From positions 8,808,545-8,872,544 of the forward strand of contig NC_088790.1 in NCBI RefSeq assembly GCF_949628265.1: 64,000 nucleotides of DNA. Direction: 5' to 3'. Origin of the DNA: Cloeon dipterum (Eukaryota > Arthropoda > Insecta > Ephemeroptera > Baetidae). Shown one piece after another: positions 61,236-64,000 of the stretch (its first letter is position 1; each line of letters starts with the position of its first letter). The notes below the pieces were generated by a model. It saw only the letters and a list, made by a program, of their open reading frames with translations, was not told where the DNA came from and did no database searches. The translations under genes were made by a program, and so were the position numbers.

Positions 61236-62086
61236 TCACTCATATGTTTGCATGCTAGTTAAGTAGCCCGCCACATACCTCTCTTTGAGATACCTGAGAA
61301 TGGAAATTGAGTCGTCTCCTGTGAACTTTGCAGGCACTTTGAAGCAGCCGAACACGGCACGCGCGATTCGGTCATTTTTAACATTAAGGATAGCTTCCAG
61401 GCAGCAGCTCAACTGATTATTGCTTTCCTGCACTTTGTAGAATCCGACACAGATCTGCACCACCCTCTTCGTCTCGGGAACGTTGTAGCATTTGTGTGAC
61501 AGTTCCTCCACTGTGAAAACGCATTTTAGCTTAAAAGTGTTGGGGTAAAATACTTTTGAATTTAGATTTCACCGGTAGCAGTTTCATTAACGATGACTTT
61601 GTCGTTCAGGTCCAATATGAAAGAAATTCCGTAGCTCTTACTTAAATAGGTTACTTGGGTACATACTGTAAATAATAAGATTTTAGTATATGGGCGATGC
61701 GATAAAAAAAGTCGGTGCTTCCCCTGTTTGAGTATGCATGTTTCTCTAAAATTCTTTACTTGAATTTTATAAATTATACTCTCAAACATTTCAAATAAAA
61801 GAGATTGTATTTCCCATAAATATAAGATAAAGATATCTTAAACTCTCACATGTGCTGTTCAGTTCAATGATATCTGCTTCCAAATGGACGCAACAGCCGC
61901 ATGAGTGATGGGCACACTCGCATTTTGAGTTATTGTCGTGCGGATCTGTGGATTTGATGCTATAGTTATTTGGATTTTTAATTTTAATATCCACGTACTC
62001 TCTACAACGTACCAAATGTAGCAAACGGTTGCAATCAAGCCGATGGCGCCGACCGCGAGCAGACACACACAGGCTAACTGACTCAT
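61236..62086 (-). CDS. DUF4773 protein G, possibly membrane-anchored
   Basis: Function unknown. Exons: 62086-61999, 61945-61850, 61665-61573 (93 bp) and 61510-61236; phase 1 introns, the first 53 bp; 183 residues. The N-terminus (MSQLACVCLLAVGAIGLIAT, then VCYIWYVVE) has a hydrophobic stretch of about 22 residues and no clear cleavage site, so it may be a signal anchor. CxCx4CxCC is at C38, C40, C45, C47 and C48, followed by IIELNST, CTQVTYLSKSYG, KCYNVPETK, ICVGFYKV, LSCCLEA and FGCFKVPAKF. NPPxC is lost and an extra Cys is present. The donor GTACGT at 61998 was chosen because the other GTACGT, 14 bases upstream in the gene, would create a stop at the junction. VIELNST in F and IIELNST in G point to a close relationship. 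Confidence 0.83.
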
Positions 62087-62149
62087 ATTACACTCTGTGA
62101 GCTTTTGATCCAGAATTTACTAATCCAACGAAATGGAATAAAGCACCAA

Positions 62150-62163
62150 CCACTATATAGTGG
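62150..62163 (-). promoter_or_regulatory. TATA box of gene G in a perfect palindrome
   Basis: CCACTATATAGTGG is a 14-bp perfect palindrome with TATATA in its centre, 64-77 bases before the gene G ATG. The position suits a TATA box with a 5' UTR of about 35 bases. Confidence 0.5.
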
Positions 62164-63452
62164 CCATCAAACAAACAATCTGCGATTGATAATAACAATT
62201 TTTGATTAAAACAATTTATAAAGAGACTCTTATCAAACTCATAAAAGTACCAGATTATGTATACCAATAAATTTATTAATGTAATTTAATTTTTAGCTGC
62301 GATGCACGGCTTCTACCTGTATCTCTTTCCCTCTGGCGAAGAACGACCATCATTCAGAATAATTGCAAAACCATCACACCCTTAAACTAATCTTGACATT
62401 CCCTGACCGACTAAAAGGGTTTAAGGGGTGCTTAAACCCCTAAACGGCTATATTTCAACCCCTTGAAAATATTAATAACTTTATCATGCTGGAATTTTCT
62501 ATTCTCTTGCTTAAAAGATAAAAATGTTCTCTCAGAATTTTGAAAAAGCCATAGGGTGGTAATTTAGAGTGAGTTTAGGACAATTCAAAATAATTAATTA
62601 AGTGCTGCTGGTAAGCATTTTTAGTAGTACGTTTTTTGCTATTAAAATTATAGGATGAGGATGATTGCCTACTGATATTTTGCAAATTGAAAAAAATTAC
62701 GTGGTTAGATATCATATCATTGACAATGAGTGCGTAAATTAAGTTGCAATTATATACATAATATATGTCAATGGCTAATTTAAAGATGAATGAAATATTT
62801 ATTATTAATTTGTAATTTAAAGATGCAAGATCAATTTTGCTTAGTATGTTCCTTCATTAAATACATATAGGGAAAACCAAAGAACTTCATACAATTTTTA
62901 TTCCGTTACTTTCAAAATATATATGACATGGGATCTGGTGAGGAAATATGAAATCACCTGAAATCACCTGAAAATCACTAATACACATTTTCATGCTAGT
63001 TAATTGTAAGTAACCAGATATGTTATCTGCGATAGCTGTTATCAATTTTTTAATCAAAAATACAATTTATGAAGAGTATATCTTATCAAACTCGTAAGAA
63101 CAAAATCATACTTAAAACGTTTAAAACCAAATTTTTAGCTCATTCGCGCATGACTCAATTCAATTAATTTATTTGTCTTTCAGCATAGCAGTAAGTTCAT
63201 AGTTCATATTCATAGATGATGATCTTCTCACAATGCACCCTTTCTGATTGCAAAATATGTTCTTCTACTGCTCAAAGTGCATAACAATTTCCGGAATTTC
63301 CAATCATCAAATTGATTAAAAATCCAAATAAGAATTAATGTAGAAGAGTATCTACATGCAATGACAATGCTGACGTTTTGGCTGATTTCCCGCTTCCCCC
63401 TCGCCAGGCAGCATTTAAATTTACAGCGCGAAATTCGAATTTGTAAACAAAG
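62164..63452. other. spacer between gene G and MTIF3
   Basis: AT-rich. It contains a small hairpin (62417-62439, arms GGGTTTAA/TTAAACCC), a short GAAATCACCT tandem near 62948 and a likely remnant of a gene G copy (62974-63115). Just before MTIF3 the sequence is less AT-rich and TATA-less. Confidence 0.45.
62974..63115 (-). pseudogene. likely remnant of a gene G duplicate
   Basis: Two pieces match gene G and its flank in the same order. Bases 62974-63004 (AAATCACT, then CATGCTAGTTAA) resemble the end of gene G's last exon (61233-61263). Bases 63022-63115 (ATCTGCGATA, CAATTTTT, CAATTTATGAAGAG, CTTATCAAACTC) resemble the region upstream of gene G (62178-62260). The gene body between them, about 850 bp in gene G, is gone. 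The upstream match is good; the exon match is short. Confidence 0.4.
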
Positions 63453-63793
63453 ATGGCAGCGGCCGGTCTGTCGCACGCACGTCAGCTGCTTCTGCAAACC
63501 TTTGTCAGGACCAGGGGTGTGTTATCGGTGGCGGGTATCGCACCGAGGGTGACATGCGGTCGTACGGGTCCCACGGCCCTCTTCTGCTCGGAACGGAGCC
63601 AAAAGGGTCCGGACGGCAAGCCACCTGCACGGCCCAAGACGGTGCCCAAGCCGCTGGTGACCCTGCTTGGACCGGAGAAGGGCAGCATGACGGTAATGCT
63701 ACTTGAGGAGGCCGAGAAGATTGCAAGGAGACGCAGCTTGCAGCTCGAGTATGTCTCTGACCCTGATGCCAAGAGCAACAGGGCCACCTACAG
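63453..63793 (+). CDS. MTIF3: mitochondrial translation initiation factor IF-3, first coding exon (partial)
   Basis: Binds the small mitochondrial ribosomal subunit, keeps the subunits apart and checks initiator tRNA pairing. Only the first coding exon lies in the window: 113 codons plus two bases, ending at the donor AG|GTAAAA; the rest is beyond the right edge. Residues 1 to about 45 are Arg/Ser/Ala-rich without acidic residues (MAAAGLSHARQLLLQTFVRT), like a mitochondrial presequence. TLLGPEKGSMTVMLLEEAEK and RRSLQLEYVSDPDAKSNRAT match the IF-3 N-terminal domain pattern (GP..S..VM.LEEAEK.A......L..V). The start is the first ATG of the frame. Confidence 0.75.
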
Positions 63794-64000
63794 GTAAAAA
63801 TATATCCATGATTGCTATCATTTTTACTATTTATTTATGTATTTATACGGAAATAATCGAAATAATGAACAAAATATTTAACATACATAATGGAATAAAA
63901 TACAGTTTCTGCCGGGTTAAACATCTCGCGGGTGGCGATAACTAGTCATGACAAGAAGTGTAATTTTCCATAATGTGTAAAGGATTTGTCAAGGATTTTC
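63794..64000 (+). other. start of MTIF3 intron 1
   Basis: AT-rich sequence after the MTIF3 donor, running to the window edge without an acceptor followed by an IF-3-like frame. Confidence 0.5.

Noticed and set aside
62417-62439. Short hairpin GGGTTTAA / TTAAACCC with seven-base loop
   Set aside because: Only eight paired bases in AT-rich spacer; could easily be chance and is not near a gene end.

Overview
The window is arthropod nuclear DNA, most likely from an insect. It is AT-rich but not depleted in CpG. Introns follow GT-AG rules and are often only 50-100 bases long, and four conserved eukaryotic housekeeping genes are present. The DUF4773-type secreted proteins at the right are known to me only from arthropods. 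The species cannot be named from the sequence. Gene models below were built by hand from splice sites, reading phase and recalled family sequences; every phase sum closes on whole codons.

Layout. Bases 1 to about 17.6 kb hold no gene I can support; there is one possible terminal exon near 17.6 kb and a repeat-like block at 17.86-18.16 kb. From 37,963 down to 18,239 (minus strand) lies PDSS1, the mitochondrial polyprenyl diphosphate synthase subunit that makes the coenzyme Q tail, with an 11.1-kb first intron and a 5.6-kb fourth intron. Next come AK6 (minus, 39,500-38,794) and NAA35 (plus, 40,026-43,542), a divergent pair sharing a 525-bp promoter gap. The start of MTIF3 (plus, from 63,453) runs off the right end.

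The most notable content lies between 43.7 and 62.1 kb: a cluster of seven paralogous genes for secreted, ten-cysteine DUF4773 proteins. They are called A to G here; A, B, C, D, F and G are on minus and E is on plus. All seven share a signal peptide or signal anchor, a CxCx4CxCC motif, a middle exon of exactly 93 bp flanked by phase-1 introns, and a last domain with four or more cysteines. They differ mainly in their tails: a Gly/Lys tail in B, an optional Lys/Pro exon in C, about 400 residues of Asp/Glu and Lys/Pro repeats in D, an Ala/Glu/Thr tail in E, and almost none in F and G. A likely decayed eighth copy lies just past G. The family has no established function known to me; the array looks like local duplication followed by tail diversification of extracellular proteins.

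Other points of interest are a 78-nt near-perfect hairpin inside NAA35, a GC-AG intron in gene E, a stop codon that overlaps a splice donor in gene C, and an orphan TATA promoter between D and E.
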